Positions 8,838 to 17,175 of a stretch of 40,096 nucleotides of DNA are shown one piece after another. Both the position numbers and the translations under genes were made by a program. The notes beneath the pieces were generated by a model. The model made no database searches. It was not told the origin of the DNA and worked only from the letters and a program-made list of their open reading frames with translations. How positions within the stretch are numbered: position 1 is the first letter of the stretch; every line of letters begins with the position of its first letter. Source of the stretch: Kutzneria sp. 744 (GTDB lineage: Bacteria; Actinomycetota; Actinomycetes; Mycobacteriales; Pseudonocardiaceae); the NCBI RefSeq assembly GCF_000568255.1, contig NZ_KK037166.1, positions 5,972,089 to 6,012,184 of the forward strand. The letters run 5' to 3'.

Positions 8838-9752
8838 TCAGCCGGAGGTCTGCGGGTTCAGTTCGGACTTGGTGACCGCGCCCGCGCCGACGCCCCACTT
8901 GTCCAGGATCTTCTTGTACGTGCCGTCGTCGATCAGGGCCTGCACCGCGCCCTGCACGGCCTTGGCCAGGTCGCCCTTGTTCTTGGCCACGCCGATGCCG
9001 TACGGGGCGTTGGCGTAGGAGTTGCCGACCTTCTCCAGCTGGCCGGTCTGCTTGATCGCGTAGTCCACCACCGGCGAGTCGGCCAGCATGGCCTCCGCGC
9101 GCTTGGAGGTCAGCGCCAGCGTCACGTCGGTCTGGGCCTGGAACTCGGAGACGGTGATGGCCAGCTTGCCGTCGCCCGTGCACTTGGCCGAGCGGGCGGC
9201 CAGGTCGTCGGCCTGGGTGGTGCCCTTCTGCGCCGACACGGTGTGCCCGCACAGGGTGTCCAGGGTCAGGCCGCCCGGATTGCCCTTGAGCACGGCCATC
9301 GAGGTGCCGGCCGTGAAGTAGCTGACCATGTCCACGGTCTGCAGGCGCTCGGTGTTCACGCTGAAGGAGGACATCGCCAGCTCGAACTTGCCGGCCGAGA
9401 GGCCGGCCAGGATGCCGTCGAAGCTGGCGGTCTGGAAGTCGGCGCTCAGGCCCAGCTCCTTGGCGACCGCGTCGCCGAGGTCGATGTCCATGCCGACGTT
9501 CTTGTTGTTCTCGTCCACGAACTCGCTGGGCGCGTACGTGGTGTCGGTGCCGATGGTCAGTTTGCCGTCCTTGGCCACGTCCGCCGGCACCATCGCGGCC
9601 AGCGCCGCGTTCTTGCCCGGGCCGCTGTCGGCCGTCGTCGAGGAGCCGGCGCTGCCGCTGTCACCGCTGCCGTTGCCGGTGGCGCCACACCCGGCGGCGA
9701 TCAGCAGAACGATGGGCAGGGCCAGCACGGCTCTTCCTGCGGGTCTGAACAA
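8838..9752 (-). CDS. Amino acid-binding lipoprotein (importer 2)
   Basis: The 304-residue protein has a signal sequence and lipobox (LLIAAGC, Cys22), a Gly/Ser-rich linker, then a family 3 binding domain (IGTDTTYAPSEFVDENNK, VGMDIDLGDAVAKELGL). The start is TTG at 9752, supported by GGAGG 6 nt upstream and by the basic residues just before the hydrophobic core. It starts the importer 2 operon and is divergent from the first toxin-antitoxin pair. Confidence 0.93.
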   Translation of the reverse strand: MFRPAGRAVLALPIVLLIAAGCGATGNGSGDSGSAGSSTTADSGPGKNAALAAMVPADVAKDGKLTIGTDTTYAPSEFVDENNKNVGMDIDLGDAVAKELGLSADFQTASFDGILAGLSAGKFELAMSSFSVNTERLQTVDMVSYFTAGTSMAVLKGNPGGLTLDTLCGHTVSAQKGTTQADDLAARSAKCTGDGKLAITVSEFQAQTDVTLALTSKRAEAMLADSPVVDYAIKQTGQLEKVGNSYANAPYGIGVAKNKGDLAKAVQGAVQALIDDGTYKKILDKWGVGAGAVTKSELNPQTSG

Positions 9753-9846
9753 GGCGGCCTCCGCTCACTGTCGGTTTTGCCGCATCCTGTCACCCGATCG
9801 TGTCAGTTGATAGGCCCCCAATGGTTACGTTTTGTCACGACCATGT

Positions 9847-9860
9847 CCGCCAAGTGGCGG
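9847..9860. promoter_or_regulatory. Palindrome in the divergent region before the first VapBC45-like pair
   Basis: CCGCCAAGTGGCGG is a 6+6 dyad with a 2-nt centre, about 44 bp before the -10-like box of the antitoxin gene. Type II antitoxins commonly bind such dyads to autoregulate. Binding here is inference. Confidence 0.35.
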
Positions 9861-9915
9861 AAAAGTCACCGACGGTAGCTGGGTAGGGCAAGATCGCAGC
9901 GGCCATACTGCTGGG

Positions 9916-10650
9916 GTGTCCACGGCAGTGCTCGAGCAGCCCGGAGCGGACGAACTGCGGTTCGACGTCCCGCTGTACACGCAGGTCGACGCCTCACGGG
10001 CGTTGGCCATGCGGGCGAGCACATTTTCCAGTTGGGCTCGTGGTTATCAGCGTCGCCGGGTGGAGCGACCGCCGGTTGTCGGCCGACCGCTGATCACCTC
10101 TGTGCCGCCTGCTCGGGCCGGCGACCCGTCCGTTCCCTTCGTCGGACTCGCGGAAGCGGCGTTCTTGGCGTCCCTACGGGCCGCCGGAGTTCCGCTGCAA
10201 CGGATCCGGCCGGCGCTGGAACTCGTGCGGGATCGGCTCGGCGTCGAACACGCGCTGGCCTCCCAGCAGCTTTACACCGATGGTGCCGACCTGTTGTGGG
10301 AAGTGACGGACCGGGACGAGAACACACGGGCCGAGGCGAAGAAACTGGTGGTACTCCGCAACGGCCAGTACGTGTTTCGCAAGGTCGTGCAGGATCGGTT
10401 GCGGGGTATCCACTACGCGGCGGACGGGTTCGCCGATGTGCTGGTGCTTCCCGACTACGAGATCGCGAAGGTGATCGCCGACCCGAACATCAACTTCGGT
10501 CGGCCCAGTTTCGCCGGCAACGGCGTGCCGGTGGACGCGGTTGTCGGACAGGTTCACGCGGGCGACCCGATCGAGGACGTCGCTGCGGACTTCCGACTCA
10601 GCGTGGACGAAGTGACCGAAGCCGTGTTCAGGGCCGAGCGGGTCGGCTGA
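9916..10650 (+). CDS. VapB45-like antitoxin with C-terminal DUF433 (pair 1)
   Basis: The 244-residue protein has a helix-turn-helix-like N-terminus (ALAMRASTFSSWARGY, about 30-45), a middle PSVPFVGLAEAAFLASLR segment shared with the second antitoxin in this window, and a C-terminal DUF433 domain (about 185-240: INFGRPSFAGNGVPVDAVVG, GDPIEDVAADFRLSVDEVTEAV). This architecture matches M. tuberculosis VapB45 (Rv2018). It should neutralise the PIN toxin encoded 26 nt downstream and repress the operon. GTG at 9916 is chosen because CATACT (9904-9909) ends 6 nt upstream, indicating a leaderless mRNA; upstream in-frame sequence looks non-coding. Confidence 0.8.
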   Translation: MSTAVLEQPGADELRFDVPLYTQVDASRALAMRASTFSSWARGYQRRRVERPPVVGRPLITSVPPARAGDPSVPFVGLAEAAFLASLRAAGVPLQRIRPALELVRDRLGVEHALASQQLYTDGADLLWEVTDRDENTRAEAKKLVVLRNGQYVFRKVVQDRLRGIHYAADGFADVLVLPDYEIAKVIADPNINFGRPSFAGNGVPVDAVVGQVHAGDPIEDVAADFRLSVDEVTEAVFRAERVG

Positions 10651-10676
10651 GAGCTCGGGCGAGGTCGATTTCTGTC

Positions 10677-11078
10677 GTGTCGAAGCTCTTCTGCGACCGC
10701 AGCATCAGCTGGCGCATCGCGACTGCTGTCCGTGAGCTCGGGTTCGAGGTGCAGACGCTGGCAGAGCGCTACGGGGAGCAGCAGGGACAGCTCGTCGCCG
10801 ACGTGCGATGGATCGCCGAGGCGGCCCGGGACGGCTACGTGTTGCTCGGTGCGGACGGGCGCATTCGACGCAATCCGGCCGAGCGTCGGATGTTGTGCCT
10901 GTCCGCCGCGCGTTATCTCGTCTATCCCAATAACAACATCAGCACGGTCGAGAAGTTGGCGCGGATCCAGGATCACCGGGCGGCGATCGAAGCCGCCGCG
11001 GAGATCCCGGGCCCCTGGGTGCGTCATCTCACTGCACGGGAACTCACGCCTGTCGCGCTCGATCGTGATTCGGTGTAG
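10677..11078 (+). CDS. VapC45-like PIN-domain toxin (pair 1)
   Basis: The 133-residue protein has acidic residues at the usual PIN positions: Asp7 (LFCDRS), an Asp in LVADVRWIAEAA and one in LLGADGRIRRN. PIN proteins of this type are Mg-dependent RNases held in check by the partner antitoxin. The size and pairing match VapC45 (Rv2019). The start GTG at 10677 follows the antitoxin stop by 26 nt with a rather distant GAGG, so expression may depend on read-through translation. Its 3' end overlaps the convergent glucosidase gene by 35 bp. Confidence 0.75.
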   Translation: MSKLFCDRSISWRIATAVRELGFEVQTLAERYGEQQGQLVADVRWIAEAARDGYVLLGADGRIRRNPAERRMLCLSAARYLVYPNNNISTVEKLARIQDHRAAIEAAAEIPGPWVRHLTARELTPVALDRDSV

Positions 11079-13728
11079 CCAGCAGCCGGGCCACCAGGGC
11101 CGTCCAACCGGTCTGGTGAGTGGCGCCGAGGCCCTCGCCGGTGTCGCCGTCGAAGTACTCGCTGAAGGTGATGTGGGGTCGCCACAAGGGCGAATCCGTC
11201 GCCTCGACCCGCTTGCCGTCGCACGGCCTGCTGCCGTCCCCGGTGGGCAGGAAGATGCTCACCAGCCGGCGGGCCAGCTCGTCGGCGGCCTGACCCGCGG
11301 TGACCGCCTGGCCGGAGCCGGTCGGCAGGTCCACGTGGAACTGGCCGTCGTGGAAGTCGTCCACCTGGCGCAGTGCCTCCACGAGCAGGGCGTTGGTGGG
11401 GAACCAGATCGGCCCGCGCCAGTTGGAGTTGCCGCCGAACATCGGCGTCATCGACTCGCCCGGCTCGTAGCCGATCATGTGGGCCTGGCCGGCGAACTGC
11501 ACGTCCAGCCCGTCCCGGTGGGCCGCCGACAGCGAGCGGATGCCGTGCGGGGACAGGAACTCCCCCTCGTCGAACATGCGGCCCAGCACCCGGCCCAGCT
11601 TCTTGGCGTCCAGCAGCGCCAGGTTGGCCCGGCGCTCGTCGCCGACCTGCTGCCAGGTGATGAACTGGGCGAACTCGGGCTGCTTGCGCAGCAGGTAGTC
11701 CAGCCGGCTGGTGAAACCGTGCAGCTCGGCGAACACCCACGGCTCCAGCACCGCCTGGGCCAGCACCGGCATCAGACCGACCATGGACCGCACGCGGACG
11801 TGCTCGGACTCGACGCTGCCGTCGGGCAGTTGCCGGGACACGATGTCGTAGCAGAAGCCGTCCTCGTCGTGCCACAGTCCACGGGTGCTGGACCCGAACT
11901 GGTTGAAGGCACGGGCGATGTAGAGGAAGTGCTCGACGAACTTCGTGGCCACGTCCTCGTAGGACTCGTCCTCACGGGCCAGCTCCAGCGCGATCTGCAA
12001 CAGGTGCAGGCTGAACGCCGCCATCCAGGACGTGGCGTCCGACTGCTCCAGCCGCCAGTCGCCCAGCATCGGCGTGGACCGGTTGACCGGGCCGATGTTG
12101 TCCATGCCGAGGAAGCCGCCCTCGAACAGGTCGCTGCCGTCGGCGTCCTTGCGGTTGACCCACCACGAGAAGTTCAGCAGCAGCTTGTGGAACACCTTGG
12201 ACAGGAACGTGCGGTCCGGCACGGCCTCCGCCCGATACACCTGCAACGCCGCCCACGCGTGCACCGGCGGGTTGGCGTCGCCGAAGTCCCACTCGTAGGC
12301 CGGCAGCTGGCCGTTGGGGTGCATCATCCACTCGCGGCACAGCAACAGCAGCTGCTCCTTGGCGAAGGCCGGGTCCACCAGCGCGAACGGCACCGCCTGG
12401 AAGGCCAGGTCCCAGGCCGCGAACCAGGGGTACTCCCACTCGTCCGGCATGGAGATCACGTCGGCCACGTCGAAGTGCCGCCAGTGCACGTTGCGGCCGC
12501 CGATGCCGCGGCGCAGGTCCGGGGCCGGCGGCTGGGCCGGGTCGCCGGCCAGCCAGTCCCGCACCTTGAAGCGGTAGTGCTGCTTGGTCCACATCAGACC
12601 GGCCAGCGACCGTCGCAGCACCTGCTTGCGCTCGTCGTCCAGCTCCGGGGCGATGCTGTCGTGGTACTCGTCTGCCTCGCGCTTACGGTCCTGCACCGCC
12701 GTGTGGAAGGTCGCGCCGAACGGGTCGACGTGGCCGTTGCCGGCGATCAGTCGCAACCGGATGATCACCGTCTCGCCGGGGGCCACCGAGTCGAAGCGGT
12801 ACCAGGCCGCTGCCTTCGTGCCCGGGCGCGACGCGCTGCCGTCGTGGATCACCTGGCACGTGCCGCTCTCGCCCCGCACCACGTGGGCGTCGATGCCGCA
12901 CTTCGTGTACCGGGTCTCGTTGTTGGCGCTGCCGAACAGCTCCACGTCGTTCGTCTCGTTGTCCGTCACCAGCAGCGTCGGCGCGCCGTCCAGGTGCAGC
13001 GTGTACCGGCCCAGCGACGAGTGCTCCGCCACCACCGCGCACCTGCCGTGTACCCGGATCGCCTCCAGCGCCGGCCTCCTGGCATCCCTGCCCCACGCCC
13101 AGGTGTTGCGGAACCACAACTGCGGCAACAGATGCAGCGGCGCCGCGTCCGGCCCCTGGTTCGTCGCCGAGATCTCCACGCAGATGTCGTGCGGGCCCGC
13201 CTTGGCGTACGTCGTCACCACATCGAAGAACCGGTCCTCCGCCAGCACCCCCGTGTCCGCCAGCTCCGGCTCCCGCCCCTGCCTCCCCGCCGCCTTGGCC
13301 ATCTCCCGCAGCTGTTGGTACGGGTACTCCGCCTGCGGGTACCGGTAGAGCACGCTCATCCAGGAGTGCGTGGGCGTGCCGTCCTGGATCCACCAGTGCT
13401 CCTTGACGTCCTCCCCGTGGTTGCCCTCCTCGTTGGCCAGGCCGAACCACCGTTCCTTGAGGATCGGGTCCTTGCCGTTCCACAGCGCCAGCGCCAGGTT
13501 CAGGAAGCCGTGCCGATCGCAGATGCCCGAGATGCCGTCCTCGCCCCACCGGTAGGCGCGCGAGCGGGCGTGGTCGAACGGAAAGAACGACCAGGCGTCC
13601 CCACTGGCCGAGTAGTCCTCGCGAACCGTGCCCCACTGCCGCCCGGACAGGTAGGGACCCCAGTGCCGCCACGGGCTGTCCATCTCGTCCGCCTCGGCCA
13701 GCCGCGCCCACTCGATCTGCTCGCTCAC
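11044..13728 (-). CDS. Large GH63/MGH1-like glucosidase
   Basis: The 894-residue cytoplasmic protein (no signal peptide) has an N-terminal beta domain (WGPYLSGRQWGTVREDYSAS, FPFDHARSRAYRWGEDGISG) and a C-terminal (alpha/alpha)6 barrel of the GH63/MGH1 type (PAYEWDFGDANPPVHAWAAL, FLGMDNIGPVNRS, MFGGNSNWRGPIWFPTNALL). Length and motifs match the actinobacterial proteins usually named glucosidase; the true substrate is not proven. GTG at 13728 has a GGAGGG too close to serve as ribosome site but CACACT 6 nt upstream, so it is probably leaderless. Two toxin-antitoxin pairs flank it, and its 3' end overlaps the first toxin gene. Confidence 0.88.
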   Translation of the reverse strand: MSEQIEWARLAEADEMDSPWRHWGPYLSGRQWGTVREDYSASGDAWSFFPFDHARSRAYRWGEDGISGICDRHGFLNLALALWNGKDPILKERWFGLANEEGNHGEDVKEHWWIQDGTPTHSWMSVLYRYPQAEYPYQQLREMAKAAGRQGREPELADTGVLAEDRFFDVVTTYAKAGPHDICVEISATNQGPDAAPLHLLPQLWFRNTWAWGRDARRPALEAIRVHGRCAVVAEHSSLGRYTLHLDGAPTLLVTDNETNDVELFGSANNETRYTKCGIDAHVVRGESGTCQVIHDGSASRPGTKAAAWYRFDSVAPGETVIIRLRLIAGNGHVDPFGATFHTAVQDRKREADEYHDSIAPELDDERKQVLRRSLAGLMWTKQHYRFKVRDWLAGDPAQPPAPDLRRGIGGRNVHWRHFDVADVISMPDEWEYPWFAAWDLAFQAVPFALVDPAFAKEQLLLLCREWMMHPNGQLPAYEWDFGDANPPVHAWAALQVYRAEAVPDRTFLSKVFHKLLLNFSWWVNRKDADGSDLFEGGFLGMDNIGPVNRSTPMLGDWRLEQSDATSWMAAFSLHLLQIALELAREDESYEDVATKFVEHFLYIARAFNQFGSSTRGLWHDEDGFCYDIVSRQLPDGSVESEHVRVRSMVGLMPVLAQAVLEPWVFAELHGFTSRLDYLLRKQPEFAQFITWQQVGDERRANLALLDAKKLGRVLGRMFDEGEFLSPHGIRSLSAAHRDGLDVQFAGQAHMIGYEPGESMTPMFGGNSNWRGPIWFPTNALLVEALRQVDDFHDGQFHVDLPTGSGQAVTAGQAADELARRLVSIFLPTGDGSRPCDGKRVEATDSPLWRPHITFSEYFDGDTGEGLGATHQTGWTALVARLLATPNHDRARQA

Positions 13729-13841
13729 CCCTCCAGTGTGGGGCACGCCGACTGGCCTTCGGCGGGTTGTCCTCCCGCCCTTGCCCCAGCTCCCGCCCAC
13801 AAGCAGCGCCGCCGCACGAATATCCCCTCCCACATGCGGGA

Positions 13842-14315
13842 TCACGCACGCAGGCGCTTCGTCAAGTCGGCCCGTGAGATAGGTGGGTCGGGCGGCTCGG
13901 AGATCAGGGCCCAGCGCCGCTCGATCCGGTCCTTGTACGCCAGATACAGCGCGACTGCGTCGGAACCGGCGACCCGATGGATGGCTTCGCGTTGCCCCTC
14001 GAAGTAGTCGACCCTGTCCTGGATCATGAGATTTCCGCTGGACCGGCAGAACATCGTGCCGCCGCCGTCGGCGAGCGCGCCGATCTCCGCCGATCGGTAT
14101 CGGATCCGTTTGTCCTGGGTGAGTAACGACCAACCCAGCCGCAGGCCATGCGAAATCCAGTCCGGGTCGGACACGTCCTGGCCATCGTTGGGATAGATCT
14201 CGCTGACCATGTGGACCCGCCAACCCAGATTGAGTAGCCGCAGGCCGGTGGTACGGCCGAGGCAGCGGTCCAGGAAGAACTCAGGCTGCGAGTCGGCAGA
14301 TTGCTTCGACTGCAT
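13842..14315 (-). CDS. VapC45-like PIN-domain toxin (pair 2)
   Basis: The protein has 157 residues from the ATG at 14315, which lies inside the antitoxin gene (35-bp overlap), so translation is probably coupled. The reading aligns with the pair 1 toxin: FFLDRCLGR for LFCDRSISW, DPDWISHGLR for DVRWIAEAAR, LLTQDKRIRYR for LLGADGRIRRN, which keeps the presumed catalytic acids. The tail (EPPDPPISRADLTKRLRA) is longer than in pair 1. The exact start is uncertain because no ribosome site is evident; a start nearer the stop of the antitoxin gene would need an unusual codon. Confidence 0.72.
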   Translation of the reverse strand: MQSKQSADSQPEFFLDRCLGRTTGLRLLNLGWRVHMVSEIYPNDGQDVSDPDWISHGLRLGWSLLTQDKRIRYRSAEIGALADGGGTMFCRSSGNLMIQDRVDYFEGQREAIHRVAGSDAVALYLAYKDRIERRWALISEPPDPPISRADLTKRLRA

Positions 14316-14925
14316 CACGGGTGAGGCCGTACTCCTCGGCGACGACTTCGAGCGGTTCGCCGGCCCGCCACAGCGCCACGACGGTGTCCACGGAAACCTT
14401 GGTGCTGGCAAGCACCGGCGCTCCCCAGCCGAATCGGGGGTCGATGATCACCGGCGCGACGTCCGGGTACTGCCGCAGGCGCAACGTGGCCGGGAAATCG
14501 TCGGTGACGTCCCACGAGATGTAGCGCAGATAGCCGTCGATGATCTCGCGTGCCGGTATCTGGCCGTCGTGAGCGCGTGCGAGTTCGTCATTCGCGTACT
14601 GCACAAAAATATCAACGCCGTCCGTGGCTATCCGCTTGGTCGCCAATCCGTACGGAGTCTCGAACTCGTGACGCACCGACGCGGCGGCCTTGCGAATCGT
14701 TTCCTTGGTCAGTCCGAGCTCACGCAGCGACCGGAGCACGTACGCCTCGACGACGGCGACGAACGGCACTGACGGCCAGCCGTGACGCTGCGGTTCGATG
14801 CGGTGCACCAGCGGTGTGCCCGCAGCGTCCTCAGCCAACCAGGAGTACATCGTCGACTCGGGAATCTGCAGGTAGCGAGCCGTCTCCTTGGGGGTGAGCA
14901 GTGGATCGTTGAACTTGTCGACCAC
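14281..14925 (-). CDS. VapB45-like antitoxin with C-terminal DUF433 (pair 2)
   Basis: The 214-residue protein begins with a MerR/excisionase-like helix-turn-helix (LLTPKETARYLQIPESTMYS, about 10-30), has the PSVPFVAVVEAYVLRSLREL segment seen also in pair 1 and ends with a DUF433 domain (GWGAPVLASTKVSVDTVVAL, LEVVAEEYGLTRDAVEAI). GTG at 14925 has GGAGGGGAG at good spacing. It should bind the downstream toxin and its own promoter. Confidence 0.8.
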   Translation of the reverse strand: MVDKFNDPLLTPKETARYLQIPESTMYSWLAEDAAGTPLVHRIEPQRHGWPSVPFVAVVEAYVLRSLRELGLTKETIRKAAASVRHEFETPYGLATKRIATDGVDIFVQYANDELARAHDGQIPAREIIDGYLRYISWDVTDDFPATLRLRQYPDVAPVIIDPRFGWGAPVLASTKVSVDTVVALWRAGEPLEVVAEEYGLTRDAVEAICRLAA

Positions 14926-15001
14926 AGGTGCTCCCCTCCTCTCCTGTCCGGCACGGCTAGATGCTGCGAGCGTGACCCGGTATCGACGGATGCTGCCGGC
15001 G

Positions 15002-15037
15002 TGGCCGCCGTCCGACACTGAGGCCGGACGGCGGCCA
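15002..15037 (-). terminator. Hairpin downstream of the M20 dipeptidase gene
   Basis: Arms 15002-15014 and 15025-15037 (TGGCCGCCGTCCG and its complement) form a perfect 13-bp stem with a 10-nt loop, 13 bp after the M20 stop codon and before the pair 2 promoter. There is no clear U-tract, which is common in high-GC actinobacteria. Confidence 0.7.
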
Positions 15038-15049
15038 GTAGCCCGGAGG

Positions 15050-16469
15050 TCAGTGTTGGGCGTGGGCGTCGAGCACCTTGGCGATGGCCACGGTGATCTT
15101 CTTGGCGTAGTCGATGTGCAGCGACTCGTCCGGCACGTGGGCGTTGCTGCCCCGGGCCGAGCGCGCCGGTGGCGAGGAACTGGGCGTCCGGGTAGATGCC
15201 GTTGAGCAACCCCATGAACGGGATGGAACCGCCGACGCCGAGGGTGCGCCACGGGCCGCCGAAGACCTCCTGGCCGGCGCTGTCCAGCGCGGCACGCAGC
15301 CACGGCGCGAGCTCGGGGGCGTTCCAGCCGTCAGCGTGCTCAGTCCGGGTGAGCTCCACGTGGGCGCCGTAGGGCACGTCGGCGGTGAGCGCCTTGGTGA
15401 CGGCCTCCAGGGCGGCGGCCGAGTCGGCGGTGGGCGGCAGCCGGAAGCTGAGGACGAGGGTGGTGAAGGGCCGCAGCACGTTGCCGGCGTCGGCGGGCAG
15501 GGGCAGCCCGTCGGCGCCGATGATCGACAGGGTGGGGCCCCAGGTGTTGTTGAGGACCTGCTCGACCTCGTCGCCGGTGACCGGCGCGACGCCGTCGGCG
15601 AAGGGGATGCCGGCGCGGGCGAAGCCGGGGGCGGTGGCGACGCTCTCCCGGATCTCGTCCTGCCGCCCGGCGGGCACGTCCACGTGCATCTCGGCGATCT
15701 TGATGTGGCCGGTGGCGGAGTCCTCGATGCGGTCGAGCAGCTGCCGCATCACCCGGAACGAGCTGGGCACGATGCCGCTGACCATGCCGGAGTGCTGCCC
15801 GGAGTTCAGCACCTTGACGGTGACGGTCACCTGGACCATGCCCCGCAGCGTGGTGGTCAGCCACATGCGCTCGTAGTCGGCGGAGCCGGAGTCGAGGCAC
15901 ACCACCAGCGACACCCGGCCCAGACGGTCGGCGAGGTGCCGGACGTACGGCTCCAGGTCGGGGCTGCCGGACTCCTCGCAGGCCTCCAGCATGATCACGC
16001 AGCGGCCGTGCGCGCCGCCGTTGGCCCGCAGGGCCTCGATGGCGGCGATCGCGGCGTAGCCGGCATAACCGTCATCGGCGGCGCCCCGCCCGTACAACCG
16101 GCCGTCCCGGATCACGGGCGTCCACGCGTCGAGGCCGTCGGCCCAGCCGCCGACGGGCGGCTGCTTGTCCAGGTGTCCGTAGAGCAGGGCGGTGCCGGCG
16201 TCCTCGTGGCCGGGCGTGGCGGGGATGTCGACCAGCAGCAGCGGGGTGCGCCCGGGCAGCTGGACGATCTCGAGCTCGGCGCCGGGCAGACCGCGGTCGG
16301 CGATCCAGGCCCTGACGTGCGCGACACCCGCGGCGAGGTGGCCGTTGGCGGCCCAGTCCGGGTCGAACGCGGGCGACACGGCGGGGATCGCGACGAACTC
16401 GGACAGGCTGGGCAGGACGGAGTCGTCCCACAGTGCGGTGACGGTGTTGAACAGTGCTGTTGGCTCCAC
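15050..16469 (-). pseudogene. M20 metallo-dipeptidase with a single-base frameshift
   Basis: The N-terminal frame (about 440 codons from GTG 16469) holds metal ligands in GHLDKQPP, GRGAADDGYAG, EACEESGSPD and CLDSGSAD, and the family motif GVGGSIPFMG. It reaches ATGALGPG, and the family then expects GSNAHVPDE. That continuation (SNAHVPDESLHIDYAKKI, ending DAHAQH) is present one frame over, ending at TGA 15050. One extra C in the run 15150-15153 explains the break. Restored, the protein would be about 472 residues, normal for a CNDP-like M20 peptidase. As given, the last His ligand is lost. The TAGTAT box (16482-16477) 7 nt before the GTG suggests a leaderless mRNA. A sequence error is likely; see findings. 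Confidence 0.85.
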
Positions 16470-16479
16470 CCGGCCGATA

Positions 16480-16770
16480 CTAGGAGGCGGAACGGCCGAG
16501 CGGTTCGGAGTGGCGGCGGCCGGTGCTCGGCGCGTGCGGCATGACCCGCACCTCGTAGGTCTCGCACTCGTGGCAGCCCGAGCACACGCACTTGCGGCGC
16601 TCCAGCGTGGCCGAGTCGGTCTGCGTCACCGCGATCGTGGTGAAGCTGTGCTCGCCCAGCGTGCAGCCGCACTCGGTGACGGCCGAGATGAGCGTGGTCG
16701 GGAAGTCGCGCTTCTGGAACGGGTACTCACTGCCGTCGATGCGGCGCGTGAGTTTGGTGATGATCGGCAT
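16480..16770 (-). CDS. Small cysteine-rich protein of unknown function
   Basis: The 96-residue protein starts MPIITKLTRRIDGSEYPFQK and contains ECGC near residue 33 and CVCSGCHEC near residue 64, a pattern that could bind zinc. I do not recognise a family. ATG at 16770 is preceded by GAAGGG at 8-9 nt, and TATAGT at 16866-16861 is a candidate -10. Its stop codon lies over the -10 box of the following M20 gene. Translation is supported by the ribosome site and by conserved-looking codon bias, not by homology. Confidence 0.6.
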   Translation of the reverse strand: MPIITKLTRRIDGSEYPFQKRDFPTTLISAVTECGCTLGEHSFTTIAVTQTDSATLERRKCVCSGCHECETYEVRVMPHAPSTGRRHSEPLGRSAS

Positions 16771-17175
16771 TGGCGGGCCCTTCGGCAGGTCTGGCTGCGT
16801 GGGTTGCACCCCTCGCACTCGCCGGCTGCCTCCCCAGGTCCCGACGAATCCCCCAAGATCACTATAGCGAACCCCGCTGGACACGGTGTGCGACGAGTAC
16901 TGGGCCGGTGTCGCCGGGTACTGCGGCAGCCGTGCCGGTTAGCCTGGGTGAGTCAGGTGTTTCCGCAGTTCACAGTGGTGTAGGTGGTCACGCTTGGTTG
17001 ACTTTGGTGTGGTGACGCTCACCGGTTCGAGTGAGCCCGTGTCAGGATGGAAGGGAGTTCCGTCAGTGTCGACGGACCACCGTTTCACCCCACCGGGTCG
17101 GCGGTGGCCGGCGACGAAGCCGGATCCGGTCCGCCACAAGCGGCCGGTCGGCGTCGTAGACGAGGAGAAGGCGCA
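16771..17175. other. 405-bp divergent intergenic region
   Basis: It holds the start regions of the small cysteine-rich gene (minus; TATAGT at 16866-16861) and of bkdA (plus). A TTGACT at 16998-17003 is a possible -35 for bkdA, but no good -10 follows at 17-18 bp. A short reading frame in phase with bkdA begins at 17047, but its composition (RRRRRG) does not look like protein. I see no RNA gene or clear operator. Confidence 0.5.

Noticed and set aside
10732-14007. Very long plus-strand open frame across the glucosidase gene
   Set aside because: It is the mirror of the conserved GH63-type frame on the minus strand and shows no protein-like motifs after the first toxin-gene part.
14709-15049. 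Extended C-terminus of the M20 protein in its first frame
   Set aside because: After the frameshift the first frame reads through into an antisense-like, Arg/Pro-rich stretch and into the antitoxin region; the conserved end is in the other frame.
16998-17030. bkdA promoter from the TTGACT at 16998
   Set aside because: The -35 is good but no acceptable -10 follows at 16-19 bp, so it is mentioned only as a possibility.
17047-17175. N-terminal extension of bkdA
   Set aside because: It is open but unlike protein (VAGDEAGSGPPQAAGRRRRR), while the ATG at 17176 has a strong ribosome site and fits the family start.
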